Below the pieces are notes generated by a model. The model did no database searches. It saw only the letters and a list, made by a program, of their open reading frames with translations, and was not told the origin of the DNA. The position numbers and the translations under genes were made by a program. From Amanita rubescens (Eukaryota > Basidiomycota > Agaricomycetes > Agaricales > Amanitaceae), in assembly GCA_015039365.1 (NCBI GenBank), contig WION01000096.1:105603-169602 (forward strand): 64,000 nucleotides of DNA, in the 5' to 3' direction. Of the stretch, positions 51,215-63,058 are shown one piece after another; positions within the stretch are counted from its first letter, which is position 1, and each line of letters begins with the position of its first letter.

Positions 51215-52498
51215 CTACCAGTCGTACAGTGTTTTGCGTCCGGGGCGGGAAAGATTCAAACCGCCGCGAAGGAGCGACGGCAAAACAACGCCACCAATTA
51301 TCGTGTTGGTCACTATTGCTTCTACTTCATGCGGTGACACGCGTCCATACCAAATGCAAGAACCCTGAGGGGTGTATATCTTTACGAGCAACTCAACTTC
51401 CAAGAGTCAAGAAATGCAACATCAAACTCACAATACAATTCCCAGCAAATTTATGACCTCCAATGTGAGATGTGAAAAGAATCAGAGCACGCTCTGATGT
51501 CGAACTTTCATTAAGCTTTTCATTAAATCGTCGGTCCAGATCATCTCCAGAAGAACCTAAGTCTTCTAATGCACTTTCATAGCAGATGGCCGGATCGATA
51601 TCCGTGTCAACATGCCATCCGTGCAGTCCTAAATAGTGTATGAAGCCTGGAAGTGGTTAAGTTGAACATCAAGCATCGGAAGCTGATAAGTACCGTGCTC
51701 TAATTTCGGGGCAGTTATGCCACACCGTTTGTCTCTGCTCTTATGCGAGCCTATTAGTATACTTTTTAGTAAAGTACAGAGACGCTCGTACACACTTACA
51801 TAGCAGTATAACACAAGAATATGGAAGCACCCATGATTTTAGAGCCGAGTCATACTGTGGCGCTTGTGTTTGATCAGTGGCCGGACCTAAAAACAGATCC
51901 CGAAATTCCCCAGCGCCATCGGGAGTTGGGCGGACATCCATAACGAGTTTATAGTCAGGGAACACGAGGATGGTCTCACTATTCTCATCATTGGATATGG
52001 AATGGTGGCTTGCATTGAGGATAGAAATCGTACTGGAGTCCGAGGCGCGAAAAATTCCACTTGTTGAAACAGTGCGATTGTCGGGTCTAGGAGAAGACGA
52101 AGGTGACTTCGACTTTGTGGAGGTACTAGTCGCCAGGGCGCAGCGAAGATGTGCTGCAAATGAGCCGGAGGTGCTAGTGATTTTGCGGTCCCAGTCTGAC
52201 TGGCCAGTCGAGATCAGGACCTGGCGGCCGTATGGCTTGATTGTTCCCAACAATTGGGAGGTAGTGTCCAGATCAAACCGGCTGGGATATTCTTCGTGAC
52301 CTGTGAATGTCATTATTATTTAATCAAGGGCGGATAGTGGGAAGGATTCCAACCTTGGTCACACGGGTTATTGCAAGACCTACAGTCGACGGAAGTAACA
52401 GGAATACCGAACGCATCAAGCTGGTGATAAAGGGTGTCCTTCTCTGGCTGCTGGCTGCTGAACATGCCCTTGAGTGAGCTCAGAGTCCGGTTGAACAT
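51215..52498 (-). CDS. Sucrase/ferredoxin-like thioredoxin-fold Fe-S protein (Aim32 type)
   Basis: The first exon (ATG 52498) ends in SVDCRSCNNPCDQG, and a GT-AG intron joins it in frame to HEEYPSRFDLDTTSQLLGTI KPYGRQVLISTG. Later exons include LVFPDYKLVMD, the SHKSRDKRCGITAPKLE cysteine motif, SHIGGHKFAGN, and the C-terminal YTPQGSCIWYGRVSPHEVEA with LPSLLRGGLNL. These are the hallmarks of the sucrase/ferredoxin-like family (thioredoxin-like 2Fe-2S ferredoxins), which in yeast includes the mitochondrial Aim32. The substrate is unknown; a redox role in mitochondria is inferred from the yeast relative. Exon limits in the middle (about 51470-51820) are approximate. It is convergent with SCH9. 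Confidence 0.82.
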
Positions 52499-52913
52499 GG
52501 AAACAAGATGATACTTGGGTCGGGTCTAGTACTAGACCTAGTCATGTAAATAAATAAATTCACGCAGGTCCGAGAGGGTCCGATATGGGCCCGGTAACCT
52601 AATTTGAAGCCTGATCTAAACTAAAATAAGATAAAGGAAGTCGTAAGATGTCTGACAAGCTCTGATATCGTTACAAAGAATCAACGTTGCCGGAATCATT
52701 AAATAATATGGTTATCGGATCAGTTTTTCGACGTGCTTACTCGTCGTCGCTAAATCGGGACCTGAGGTGACTGAAGGGAATGTTAGTAATCTAAATTGTG
52801 CGGTCAGATTGACAAAAAACTTGGGTTTAAACCACTGGTGGCATTAAGCACTGAGACTCAGATACAAGTTTTTTTTTCGACATCTGTATCTTCAACCCCC
52901 TCCTATCAGCTAG
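52499..52913. other. Intergenic region upstream of the Aim32-type gene
   Basis: 415 bp holding the promoter of the minus-strand Aim32-type gene and the 3' flank of the next minus-strand gene. It is AT-rich, with no recognisable element. Confidence 0.35.
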
Positions 52914-53462
52914 CTAGACAGATTTGGGTGCCTGGACCTCCTCTAACGCCTGCCTGTCTGCTTCCATGTCCTCCTCCAACCTTTCACGCTCCTCCAACAA
53001 CACGTCCAGCCCAGGTAATATCTGTCCGTCTTGCCCCCTCTCGACCCCATACAGCGCCTCCATTACCTTCTCATCACGACTCCCCGTCCGCCCACTCCAA
53101 GACACCCCATTGTTGGAAGAATTTCTCCCCCTTTCCATATCTGGCTCCATCACTTTTGGCTCCATTCTCTGACGCTGCAACTCATTTTCCAAGCGCTTCA
53201 ATGTCATGAAATCAGTTTGCTGCTGTATCACTGCATCCATCGGTGCATGTCTCAAAGGCCCAACGAATGCGTCGTCAATCCTTTGCGATAGGTTCTCCAA
53301 TGTTATGAAGGTGTCTGCTTGGTGGTAGAGGGATATGAGTGCCCGCAACTTGGCCGGAGTCATAGTACTGTTCGGCCTGTTCGGCCGCACGGCGGATACA
53401 TGTCTAAAACACGATCTGGCGGTGGCTGGTATGAGTCGTGGAAGCATGGTCAACGGCTGCAT
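52914..53462 (-). CDS. Small unrecognised protein, probably mitochondrial (182 aa)
   Basis: An intronless frame from ATG 53462 (MQPLTMLPRLIPATARSCFR) to 52914. The first 35 residues are rich in Arg, Ser and Ala and lack acidic residues, like a mitochondrial targeting sequence. The mature part starts with MTPAKLRALISLYHQADTFI and then has a conserved-looking FVGP segment, with long charged helices to the C-terminus (coiled-coil potential, LEERERLEEDMEADRQALEE). I do not recognise the family; a mitochondrial ribosome or respiratory assembly factor would fit the layout, but this is a guess. It lies 48 bp downstream of the acyl-CoA dehydrogenase on the same strand. Confidence 0.6.
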   Translation of the reverse strand: MQPLTMLPRLIPATARSCFRHVSAVRPNRPNSTMTPAKLRALISLYHQADTFITLENLSQRIDDAFVGPLRHAPMDAVIQQQTDFMTLKRLENELQRQRMEPKVMEPDMERGRNSSNNGVSWSGRTGSRDEKVMEALYGVERGQDGQILPGLDVLLEERERLEEDMEADRQALEEVQAPKSV

Positions 53463-53510
53463 TTGGTAAACTTTATTGTAGTGTGGACCACATATGTACA
53501 AATAGGTGCA

Positions 53511-55514
53511 TTAGAGCCGTGCTTTGATTCCAGCTCTATCTAGCAATAACCTTTCCTTTCTCTTCTTCTGTGCCAATCTCTCGTGTAGGGTTTCTGCACG
53601 TTTCAACTCCTTTAAACCGACTTGTTGAATATGGACCTAGGAAAAGTTCAGCCTCAGTCTTGTCAACATGATGATTACAAACAGCATCAGGTCCCTTTAA
53701 ATTGCACAATTAGTTAATTTAAGGTTCCCGGAGCGAAATACCTACATCGGCTATCCTCAGGGTTCGCAGTCCTGCCCACCGAGCTGCAAGTTCTTGGTCT
53801 TGAGATACTCCCTCGGCGCCGAAGACCTGTATCACTCTATCAACTACATTGATAGCCATGGATGGCACTGTGAACTACATAAAATTTAGCCTGTCTGTTT
53901 CCCTTGCAATATGAATCATACTTTAGCAATTCCTATTTCTTTCATAGCTCCTTTGGCTTTATACTTGTCTATCTGCATCAAATCAATGAGGATTATACAT
54001 TACAAGTTTCGTTGATTCCACGCGCCTGATGGGCAGCACTCAGTACCAACAGTCGGGCTGCTTCAACCTCCGCGCGAGTCTTAGCAATCTCAGCAACAAT
54101 TGTCCCTATCTTGGGTTCTCAAATCACGTTAAAGGTAGGGAAATGCTACATACCATGTTGATGTAAGTACTTTCCGAACGTCTTTCTATTGGGGTCCGTC
54201 GCACGCAGGACCAGTAAATCCAATGCAGCAGAAGCCGCTCCAATAGATCGCATGCAATGATGAATGCGGCCAGGCCTACGCGCATCAGTCTATCATGCAT
54301 CTCAACAGCAGCACGCACCTACCCAAGGCGGCCTTGAATGATCTGGATGATAACAGTCAGCAATCCAGACGGAATTGTGACGCTTACGCACCTCGAAGCC
54401 TCTGCCCCAACCAACGACCAAATTACTCAAAGGCACGCGGACATTATCGTAAATCACTTCGGCATGTCCCTCCGGTGCATCGTCATAACCATAAACTGAC
54501 ATTGGACGTATAACCCTGACTCCTGGAGCATCTGCAGGAACGATTACAATGCTTTGTTGCAGGTATGTACTTTGGTTGTTGGGGTCACTCTTTCCAAGTA
54601 CCAGGTGCACTTTGGTTCGTGGGTCGCAAGCACCACTAATGAACCTGTTTGCGTATTATGGCCGTTGCAATAGAATCATAAAAAGGGATTGAACCATTTA
54701 TGTCCGTTAATCACAATATCATTTCCTTCTTGGCGAATGGATGTTCGGATATTAGTAGCATCAGATGATGCAACTAGGATTAAATGAGGTGACAGCCGAC
54801 ATCAATCAAGCAGTACTACACTGACCACCCTTTTCTGTCATTGAGAATGCGGACCTTATCTCGCCGTTTAGCAAGGGTATGAGCCACTTCTTCTGCTGTT
54901 CGGGGGACGCATAGCGGGCCAGGACCTCTGTCATCGAAATTAAAAACGGAAATTAGTGTGGTTCAACTAACGTACCCATATTACCAGTGTCGGGAGCGGA
55001 GCAATTGATTACTTCGGGCGCTATGTGGCCTTCACGGCCAAGAAGTTCAGCCATGATAGCATACTGAACGAGTCATGATGTTATTTCTTATAGCATAATC
55101 CCTTGGAATGCCTCACCTCGAGGTTTGTCAGGGGAACACCAAAGTTAGGGTAGTGTGCTTTGCTCAGAAACAGGTTCCAAAGCCCCAGCCTTTTTGCCTT
55201 TTCTTTCAATTCCTCGACAATGGGTATAACCGTCTGCCAGCGCTCTTTTGGGTCAGCAGGAAGTTGGGCATGTGCCAGTCGAGTGGCAGGCCACACTTCC
55301 TCCTAATGATAATTCTTCGATACATTAATGCGTCCACGCTCACTAGCGGCGTACCTCCAAAAAACCAATTAGCGTTGCCAACGTCTCCTTGCCGTAAGGT
55401 GAGAACTTGTCTTCAACCTATCATGAAATATTAGGTGACGTTCACAGGACAGGATGCCTTTACCATAGCCCATGAGGCTTCGGAGGTATACTGAACAATG
55501 GGATGTTGTGCCAT
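53511..55514 (-). CDS. Acyl-CoA dehydrogenase family protein
   Basis: A FAD-dependent dehydrogenase expected to introduce a 2,3-double bond into an acyl-CoA. Exons read in order: [98 protein letters not shown] (FAD-binding middle domain), [34 protein letters not shown], and the C-terminal helical domain with [18 protein letters not shown] and [20 protein letters not shown], ending at TAA 53511-53513. At least eight short introns. The start could be ATG 55514 or the in-frame ATG at 55595, which would add 27 residues. Such proteins form the ACAD10/11-like branch in fungi and act in mitochondria or peroxisomes; the substrate cannot be told. Confidence 0.88.
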
Positions 55515-55757
55515 GACGGCCAAACCGTTGATGCAAACTTGCTCGTAATATAGCAGACCGGGGTAACCGGTAACCGGTAGAGGATTGCCGAACATTTGTT
55601 TTGGCTACTAGTACAAGCCCTCTACGTGAACTATGCTAGGTAGATAAATGTATCAATATATCAATAGTCAGCAGTTGAGATCACTATGGCATACAAATAC
55701 AGCTTAAGAAAGGAACAAAATAGTGCAAGGGAAAAGCGTCCCCATTCCACGGTGGTA

Positions 55758-58700
55758 CTATTCGTGCGCTTCTGTTGAAAAATCACCAAGTATGAATGGA
55801 AGTTCTGGGTCATACCCGAATGCCCCCGGGTCAAAGCTTTGCCACAAGGCATCCTGTTCACCTGTTGAGTAGCCTCCGGGGTTGTAATTCCTTATGAATT
55901 CAAGTCCGCGGAAGGGGAGACCGGTAGCGGCAAACGATGATGATGGTGGCGTCGTAGACAGGCTAGACATTGTGTTACTTATGTCCGCCGCTTCAAATCC
56001 GGTAAATGTGCCATCCACGGGGGATGTGTATGGGTTAAATGAAGTCGTGAATGCCGTCGAATCTTGCGAGGCAGAGAACATCTCTAGGCTATGGGCATCG
56101 CCAGCGTTACTCCACTGAGAGTTTGGCTGATTCAGTGCGCTTGGCATAGAATATTCATAATCGAAGCTCGGCGATGACGAATGAACCGGAGATATTGGAG
56201 AGATGAAATTGTTGAAACTTGTCGCCGGTTGGCTCGTATTTTCCTGGACGTTCTCAAGCACTGGCATTGCCGGAGATGGCAAATTGACAGAGGCCGGAGA
56301 ACTCTGGGAACTTGATATAGTGGGATTGGACTTGGGACTGTGAAATTGTTGATAATAAGCGAGGTTTCCCCGTTCTGGCGCGTCTTCGTCATGAGCCCTT
56401 CTACGCGAAGACGATCTGGCCCTGTGAGCAGCTGTGGTGATCTAAGCGATTGACGGAATACAGTCAAATAACAGCTCACAATCAACCCTATACGGCGAAA
56501 CAGCTGCCAACCGTCTACTTGACGTGCTGGAAGTACTGGGATCACGTGAGTGATTCCTTCTGGTCCGGTTTCTGTTCATCCTCGACGGCGGTGGAATAAC
56601 TGCAGATGACGTGGTAGCAATGGTCACGGAGCGTCTACGCTCAAATCTGCTCCCACCTGCACCTGAAACACCGACCGCAGGCTTATTCGATGGGCCGGCC
56701 AAGGGCGTCACATTGGCTTTGTCATTCTTATCAATTGCATCAGTTGCAGTAGCTGTTAATTCCACAAGAAGTTCCTTGCATTTCCGCGCCCCCGGCCAAT
56801 GTCCTTCCCAACTTTCCAGGGCGGATAGAGTGCTTTTTGCCTCGTCCATTGCTGCAGATGCAGCACGGGGTTCAGGTACATGCATGGCATACAGTAGCAA
56901 TATGACAGCGGAACTGAACAATTGCTGAATGAAGAAAGCCAGATGGTGCGACGGAGGGACCACATGCTTCATGGACGGTGCAAGTCGAATACAGGAGCGA
57001 GCAGAAGAGACAGCTTTTGCCGTTGACCTTGCCGTTACCACTTGGTCTCGTTTGACCGGCAGAAAATTGCGGTGAAGAGTGGTTAGCACAGAGTAATAGT
57101 GACTACATAACACAGCACCCATCGAGACTTGCTCTTCCGTTTCAGATGATGACTTGAAAACGACGGGCAGTTCATCACACCATTTTGTCAGTTCGACGTC
57201 AAGGTTCTCAACTGTATGTTGAAGTTCAGCTCTTTTCTCCACCTCCAAATATTCTTTGCAATTATCCAATGCATAAACTTGTCGCAGGACGCGGCCAGCG
57301 ATTTCGTACAATTTGACGAGCGCAACTGTGCCAGCCAGAAGAGGTGGATGCCTCTGATTCAATGCAGCACCCATGAAGTACTGCTGCAACTGATCATCAT
57401 CAACTTCTGCGGGCATTTCGACATCGCAGTCTGTGTCATTGATGCCGAGAGGCCTTCCGAGGGCTAACGCAAGCATGCGATCTAAGGTGTATACGCCCCA
57501 CCATATTTTTCGACGTGTCTCTTTTTCAATAGCCGAGACTAGCAGTCTCTTGGGGGAACGCTTGGCAAGAGTGAGAATACAGACTAGCCCCATATCGCCG
57601 TGACTTACATGAAGACCGAGATCTTGGCCATACCGAACAGCTTGTCCCACCAGTATCCAAGCTTGAGGTAAACAGTTCACAGAGCATAAAAACGACGACA
57701 ATAAAATAAAACATTGCACATGTGCCACTTGCGTTCTGGGATGGCTGATGTATTGCAGCACCAAGGCACTACGTTGGTCGTTAGGTCAGCTGATATCGCA
57801 TGATCGTCATTAAAAACTGACCGTTCATAATAGATCATACCCATGCCACCCTCGTCAATTCGATCATCCGTTGTTAACCTAGAATCGTTCACGAGAGGGG
57901 CAGCACAGGCGAAGACAGCAAAAACAAGAGATAAAAAGCCAGCTTGGGAGTGAACAAATCGAAGATTATCCTTGTTGTCCATGAGGTGATGATATTGCTC
58001 GTGGAATGAGGGCTTGTCGATCACTGGCATGAGGAAGTGAAGCCGTGTAAAATAAGCCTCTACCTGTGGTAAAGAGACTGAGCGGTAAAATTAAGAGACC
58101 GTAGGTTAACTACATACTAATTTGTCTGCAAGATCCCTCTCTGGGTATTCTACATCTTCAGGACCAGGAAGTGCACGAATTTTGCCAAAGAAAACTGAGG
58201 CAGGAAAATATAACTTATTGATACTGGGTCCCGGTGCAAGAGGATCTTCTTCGACAGGTGATATTCGATGCAACGGTGAGGTCGTCATAGCCCTGAACGA
58301 CTGTATCAGCGACATGGTAGAGGAACCACCAATCCAGCGCATATGCCCATATTCATCTAGTGCTAGCTGTCCAAACGATTCGCTGACATCGTCCTCGGTC
58401 TTGATAGGCGTAGAAGGTTCAGAAATTTGTTCTTTCGACCCGGGTGAAGGTGCGAATGCAGTTGAGATAGCTTTATCAGGTCCTGAAACAGCACTCGCTG
58501 TCGCAGCAGTGGAATTTGCGGAGGGGCCTAGCTGCTCAAGAACAGGTGCTATCTGAGTGAACAGCGATTCCATATGTAATAGGCGTGCTTCAAGCTCCTG
58601 CACATACCTGTTAAGATTGTAAGATGCACGACGTCGCGAGACTACGAAAGCGAAGCGTACTGTCTGCTCAAGGCTGCTCTATCTTTGGTTTGGAGCCATG

Positions 58701-58988
58701 TACACTGGGAGCTTGACGCAGAACACTGGGAGCATGTCGGCTCGCATCCATCGCATTTGATCTTTTTCCGGCTGTGAATATGCAGTGATCACATTATGAC
58801 ATGTAGGAGGGATAAAGACGATGTGCCTTCTAAGGCGGTGCATACCGGCAACTCTCGCATGCCCTCCATACTCGCCTCCGCTGCAATTGTATCGGCTTCT
58901 GGCCAGTATCTGGAGGCAACGGTTCGTCTTCAATACGTTTTTTCTTAGTTTGGTGGGTCATGGATGTTGGTTCATCCCCCTTCGCCAT
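55758..58988 (-). CDS. Zn2Cys6 fungal-specific transcription factor
   Basis: From ATG 58988 (MAKGDEPTSMTHQTKKKRIE) the first exon ends in WRACESCR and an intron joins it to RKKIKCDGCEPTCSQC and on. The six cysteines fit the Zn2Cys6 spacing (C-x2-C-x6-C-x6-C-x2-C-x6-C), with one extra Cys inside the second loop. A short coiled coil follows (YVQELEARLLHMESLFTQIA). The middle-homology domain, spread over several exons (58030-56440), has typical segments such as WILVGQAVRYGQDLGLHVSH, RRKIWWGVYTLDRMLALALG and GINDTDCDVEMPAE. The C-terminal third is Ser/Pro/Asn rich, like an activation domain, and ends LPFILGDFSTEAHE. Target genes are unknown. The upstream gene PAB2 is transcribed divergently. Confidence 0.9.
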
Positions 58989-59486
58989 GAAAAGAGTACA
59001 AAGGTTTGAGAGGGTGGTTGTTAGACGAAACTCTACGAGACAGCCAGCTGCTAGATTAAGGATCCCGGTCACGTGTGGCTTTCGCCTCGGATAAGGTGGA
59101 ATTTCTTGGCTATTTCTGAGTAAAACGCTCTTGAAACGAGCGAGGCGTAGATCGAGACAAGCAGTTTGAATGCTTCAGAAAAAGGCAAGGGGATTTTGAA
59201 TCCGTTTTTGATGTACCACGTTGTAAATGTCACTACTCATTACGTCCTTGGACGAACCGAAAGCGGAGATAACGTCAAATTTACTCAAAAAATGTGTTAC
59301 AAATTCGGAAACGATTACTTGTCCAGTTGCTGAGTTAGGCGCACACACTGCGCCCGCCGTTGACTTGGATCTCTTTAAGTACATTACGGGCCGAGACAAC
59401 TTACCATTGCCACGCGCACGTGCGATTGTTTGGAACCTGACGTGCTCCAACCAAACATCGACCTGCTCAAATTGTATTCTATAATA
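58989..59486. promoter_or_regulatory. Divergent promoter region between the Zn2Cys6 factor and PAB2
   Basis: 498 bp between two divergent start codons. No canonical TATA box was identified with certainty. Frames within it are not convincing genes. Confidence 0.4.
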
Positions 59487-60331
59487 ATGGCCGACGTCGA
59501 GACAACTCATCCTCCTATGGCCACCAGCGACGCTATCATTGACGATGGAGAAGAGGCCGAATCGAAGGCACGTCATTCTGCTGCACGGACTTGAATGTCA
59601 CATTCACGTCCTTACAGGAAATTATGCTCATGAAGCAGAGGGTGGAAGAAATGGAGAGAGAGGCTAAAAAACTTCGCGAGCTACAAGCCGCTGCAGAACA
59701 GGCAAGCGCCGCATCCGGAGGAGAGAATGGTGATCCACTTTTGGAGGGTGAGGATAAAGCCATGGCCGACAACCGTAGTGTATATGTTGGAAATGTCAGC
59801 GTTTATACCCCTCTTTCCAGAAGCATGATCTCACCTTGCTTCTAAGGTTGACTATGGAGCAACTCCGGAGGAAATCCAAGGGCATTTTCAAGCTTGCGGC
59901 ACGATCAACCGAGTAACTATACTTTGCGACAAGTTCACGGGACATCCAAAGGGGTGGGTCCACCGCTCTATTTAGTCCATGCTTAACTCATCGTTCTGAA
60001 GGTACGCATATGTAGAATTTGCAGAGCCCGAGCACATCGATGCTGCACTAGCTATGGATAATTCTCTGTTCCGTGGCAGGCTCATAAAAGTGGGTTTAAC
60101 CTGTATGAATTGCACCAATCAAGTTTATGCTGGTCATTAGGTCACTGCGAAGCGAACGAACATCCCTGGCTTCAACCGCGGTCGAGGTCGAGGTCGAGGG
60201 GGCTACAGGGGGGGTTATCGCGGTTACGCAGGATTTAGTCCATATAGTAGGGGCCGCGGACGGTGGGTTATTTGTTCATTTTGCGAACTGCCGCTAACGC
60301 CAAAAACAGAGGCAGAGGCCGTGGCTATTAA
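59487..60331 (+). CDS. PAB2: PABP2-type nuclear poly(A)-binding protein
   Basis: Binds poly(A) tails in the nucleus and acts in 3'-end processing and RNA turnover (family knowledge). The N-terminus is acidic ([20 protein letters not shown]), followed by the family's coiled coil ([20 protein letters not shown]). A single RRM has RNP2 [23 protein letters not shown] and RNP1 KGYAYVEF. The C-terminus is an Arg/Gly-rich tail ([17 protein letters not shown]) ending at TAA 60329-60331. Six exons are inferred. Intron 1 has a GC donor (AAG|GCACGT...TTACAG) and the other introns are GT-AG. The conserved frame SKEIMLMKQ across intron 1 supports the GC-AG splice. Length of about 200 residues is normal. 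Confidence 0.9.
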
Positions 60332-60500
60332 TTGACGATAATGGAGCTGTTGGGTAGTTTGCGACTCGATTTATCTGGTGTCATGCACATACTCTACTTC
60401 TCTAGTCATTTTTTATTCGAGGATAGTAGTACATAAGACTCGGCTCATGCCGTAACAAACTAAGCGTGTGACGAGGTTCAAGCATTCTCCTCGCGCCGCA

Positions 60501-60998
60501 ATGCTCCAAAATCTCTGGCGGCTGTCCGCCCGCCTGATGTCGACAGCTACTGCCTATCCGTTCTCAAAGTCCGCGCTCATGCCTCCCGCACCAGTCATTC
60601 GGAAACCAAAAGCACTGAAGGCCGGTAGGGGACTAATGGAGCATTTACGCCAGACACTACCCGCACCAGAAAAACAAAAGATGATCCATGCATTGTTCTC
60701 GAGGCGTTCACCAAATCACCTTCAACCCGGCTCTGTCATTACCGTAACATCGGAACACGCGCCAACCACCTTCACAGGTGTACTGCTCGCCATCCGTCGT
60801 CGCGGGCCAGATACATCATTCACCGTTCGTAACATCATTCAGAGGACAGGGGTGGAGATGCAGTTTTTTGTGGCTTCCCCCCATCTCAAAGATATTAAAC
60901 TAGTCAAAAAACCACCAAAGGGGCGGATGCGTAGAGCAAAACTGTACTACCTGAGGGACTCGCCAGAGAAAATGAGTGCAATTGCCAGTAGCAGGTGA
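60501..60998 (+). CDS. IMG1: Mitochondrial large-subunit ribosomal protein bL19m
   Basis: An intronless frame from ATG 60501 (MLQNLWRLSARLMSTATAYP) to TGA. The N-terminus is a typical mitochondrial presequence. The core matches bacterial L19: QPGSVITVTS, TFTGVLLAIRRRGPDTSFTV, RNIIQRTGVEMQF and a C-terminal basic segment (KGRMRRAKLYYLRD). The fungal mitochondrial homolog is Img1, a component of the mitoribosomal large subunit near the subunit interface. A GTG-initiated extension to 60468 is possible but unlikely. Length of 165 residues fits. It follows PAB2 by 170 bp on the same strand. Confidence 0.9.
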   Translation: MLQNLWRLSARLMSTATAYPFSKSALMPPAPVIRKPKALKAGRGLMEHLRQTLPAPEKQKMIHALFSRRSPNHLQPGSVITVTSEHAPTTFTGVLLAIRRRGPDTSFTVRNIIQRTGVEMQFFVASPHLKDIKLVKKPPKGRMRRAKLYYLRDSPEKMSAIASSR

Positions 60999-61191
60999 TG
61001 GTGGATAAACGTATGTCTCTACAAAACTGGTGCGCAGCTTAAACTAATCAATTTTTTCAGAAGGATGGGAAGTATGGTTGAGAAAGAGAAGGTGCACGTA
61101 GATAACTTGGATCGTATGTAGACCTGCGGAGATCGAAACAGAGGCATACGGATGCCTCGTTGTCTTGACCCGTCACTTTATTACATTTACA

Positions 61192-62947
61192 ATGCCTTCT
61201 AGTAAATCCCGTTCACTTCGTGAACTTGCTTTCCGTATCACAAAAACGTAACTCATCTCCAGGCCCTCCCTTCACCCACCTTCTCCGACAGCAACCAATG
61301 CATCTACTGTCATGTTTGGCCCAGGCGGTCCAGAGAAGATCATTACTCGCTCCAACCTGAAGACGAGTATCCAGTCATTAGATGATGTAAGCTTAAACTG
61401 TTTAAGTGCATTCAGAGGGGGTCTAAGCAAGTTTTGAGTAGCTAGTTAGCACATGTGCTAATTACCGTGCGGCGCTTGTTACTATGTCCAAAGCTACGGC
61501 CGCCTTTGCTGACGCCATGGAAAGATGCAGCGGGTAAACACTTGCATTTTCTCTTTCTCTCGGTCGCATCTCATTCATTCATTCAGACTGAAAGGACCTT
61601 CTTACGAGGCTAGTACCCGGCTACAGGCTGCATCCGGCGTCCACCATCTCATTGGAAACCAATGGCATGTATTGGTGAGCTTGAGTCAGTCCTCCATATA
61701 TTCGTCATCTGATGCGTTGTCGCCATACAGTCAGACGCATTGGATAAGAAGTTTGAAAAGCCTCTGCGTCAGCATCTTGAGACATATCGTACAATAGTAA
61801 TGGTAAAGTGTCGCGTTTCTCAAGAGTGAACTTGCGTGACCTTTTATTTGTCAGGAACGTTCAACGACTTACGAGCGCGCACTACGCGAGAAAAGTCAAA
61901 TTATTCGTGATACCGAGGCCCGTAACATGAACAGAAAGGAGCGAAGTAAGTCAACATAGCTTCTCGTAATGCACTTGACAACTAAACAGTTCAGATTTGC
62001 AGATTTTCAGAGAGGCACTGACCATATTACAAAGACAAGTGGATGAACTAGATGAGCTAAAAGCAGCTCATTATCAGGAAATTATCGAGCACGAGGAAGA
62101 AGTATGGGATGTCGTCCAAGGAAAGGTAAGTCCTGCAGCACTTCTTTCAATTAACCCCATAAATATCCGCCTAGATCTGCATAGCCGTACGCTCTACGAT
62201 GGACGTTTTCGACAGGGTTACGGCAAAAGCGTATGTACCTTCATTGATGACATTTTATACTTAACCAAAATCTTTAGTATGGATCCGGTCATCGAACCCA
62301 TGTTGCAATCTGTCCCTGATCCTTTCGACTCTTATGGACCCCCACAATCTGAAGATCAGATATTTAGTATTCTAGCACCACTGTCGATTATGGCAAATGC
62401 ATCCACATCATGCCCCTCGACCCCCACCCCTGAACGCAATTCAATGGTGCCGCTTCCAGCATCGTCTAGCTCTAAAATTGCTTCCTGGCTTCCTATTACG
62501 GGGAGTAGTCCTGCCTCGCCCACAGAATCATCAGAGTGGATGCCTACGTCAACTCAAGCCCAGCCCACGTTATCACCGTTGACACGACGAGACTTAGTTC
62601 CTTTGCCCTCGCCGCCCCGGAAAGCAGAGTCTAAATTACGATCTATTCTTTCATCTATCGATGAGTCACAATCACGCCTAGAAAATACTGGCCTCACGTC
62701 TTCGAGTGACACGATGCCGCCTCCCACAAATGGGAGAGTGGAACAAGCAGACCATTCTCCCGAACACGAGTGGGGTTTTGCACCCGTACATTTGCAGTAT
62801 GAAGACACCAATGACAGCAATATGACCCCTCGAAATAGCTATCTTTTCACCTCTCACCTCCCTCCTGCGATGCCAACGAGCCTACCTCCGGCATCGAACA
62901 ATAATTACGTTTCTGATAATGCAATCTATGGGATCGATACTCCATAG
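61192..62947 (+). CDS. IVY1-like BAR-domain-type protein
   Basis: The first exon starts ATG 61192 (MPSSKSRSLRELAFRITKT). The following parts, joined by short GT-AG introns, read MFGPGGPEKIITRSNLKTSI, NYRAALVTMSKATAAFADAM, GLKGPSYEASTRLQAASGVH, KKFEKPLRQHLETYRTIV, RSTTYERALREKSQIIRDTE, FREALTILQRQVDELDELKA and EIIEHEEEVWDVVQGK. A long Ser/Pro-rich tail ends at TAG near 62947. The helical region resembles the fungal Ivy1 family, I-BAR-like proteins binding phospholipids and Rab/vacuole factors at the vacuole (family knowledge, moderately sure). Exon 1 and the MFGP segment are in the same frame but separated by one TAA (61249-61251). That stop would be removed by a 15-nt GT...AG segment; otherwise translation begins at ATG 61312. 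Confidence 0.75.
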
Positions 62948-63058
62948 TTCGGGTATCTTTACATACGGAATGGCCATTGTTTACCTCAGACATTCGCGCT
63001 GAAAAGTTATGTTATTTTTCGTCTTTCATGGATGTAATGAATGTGCAAGTCAGAATAT

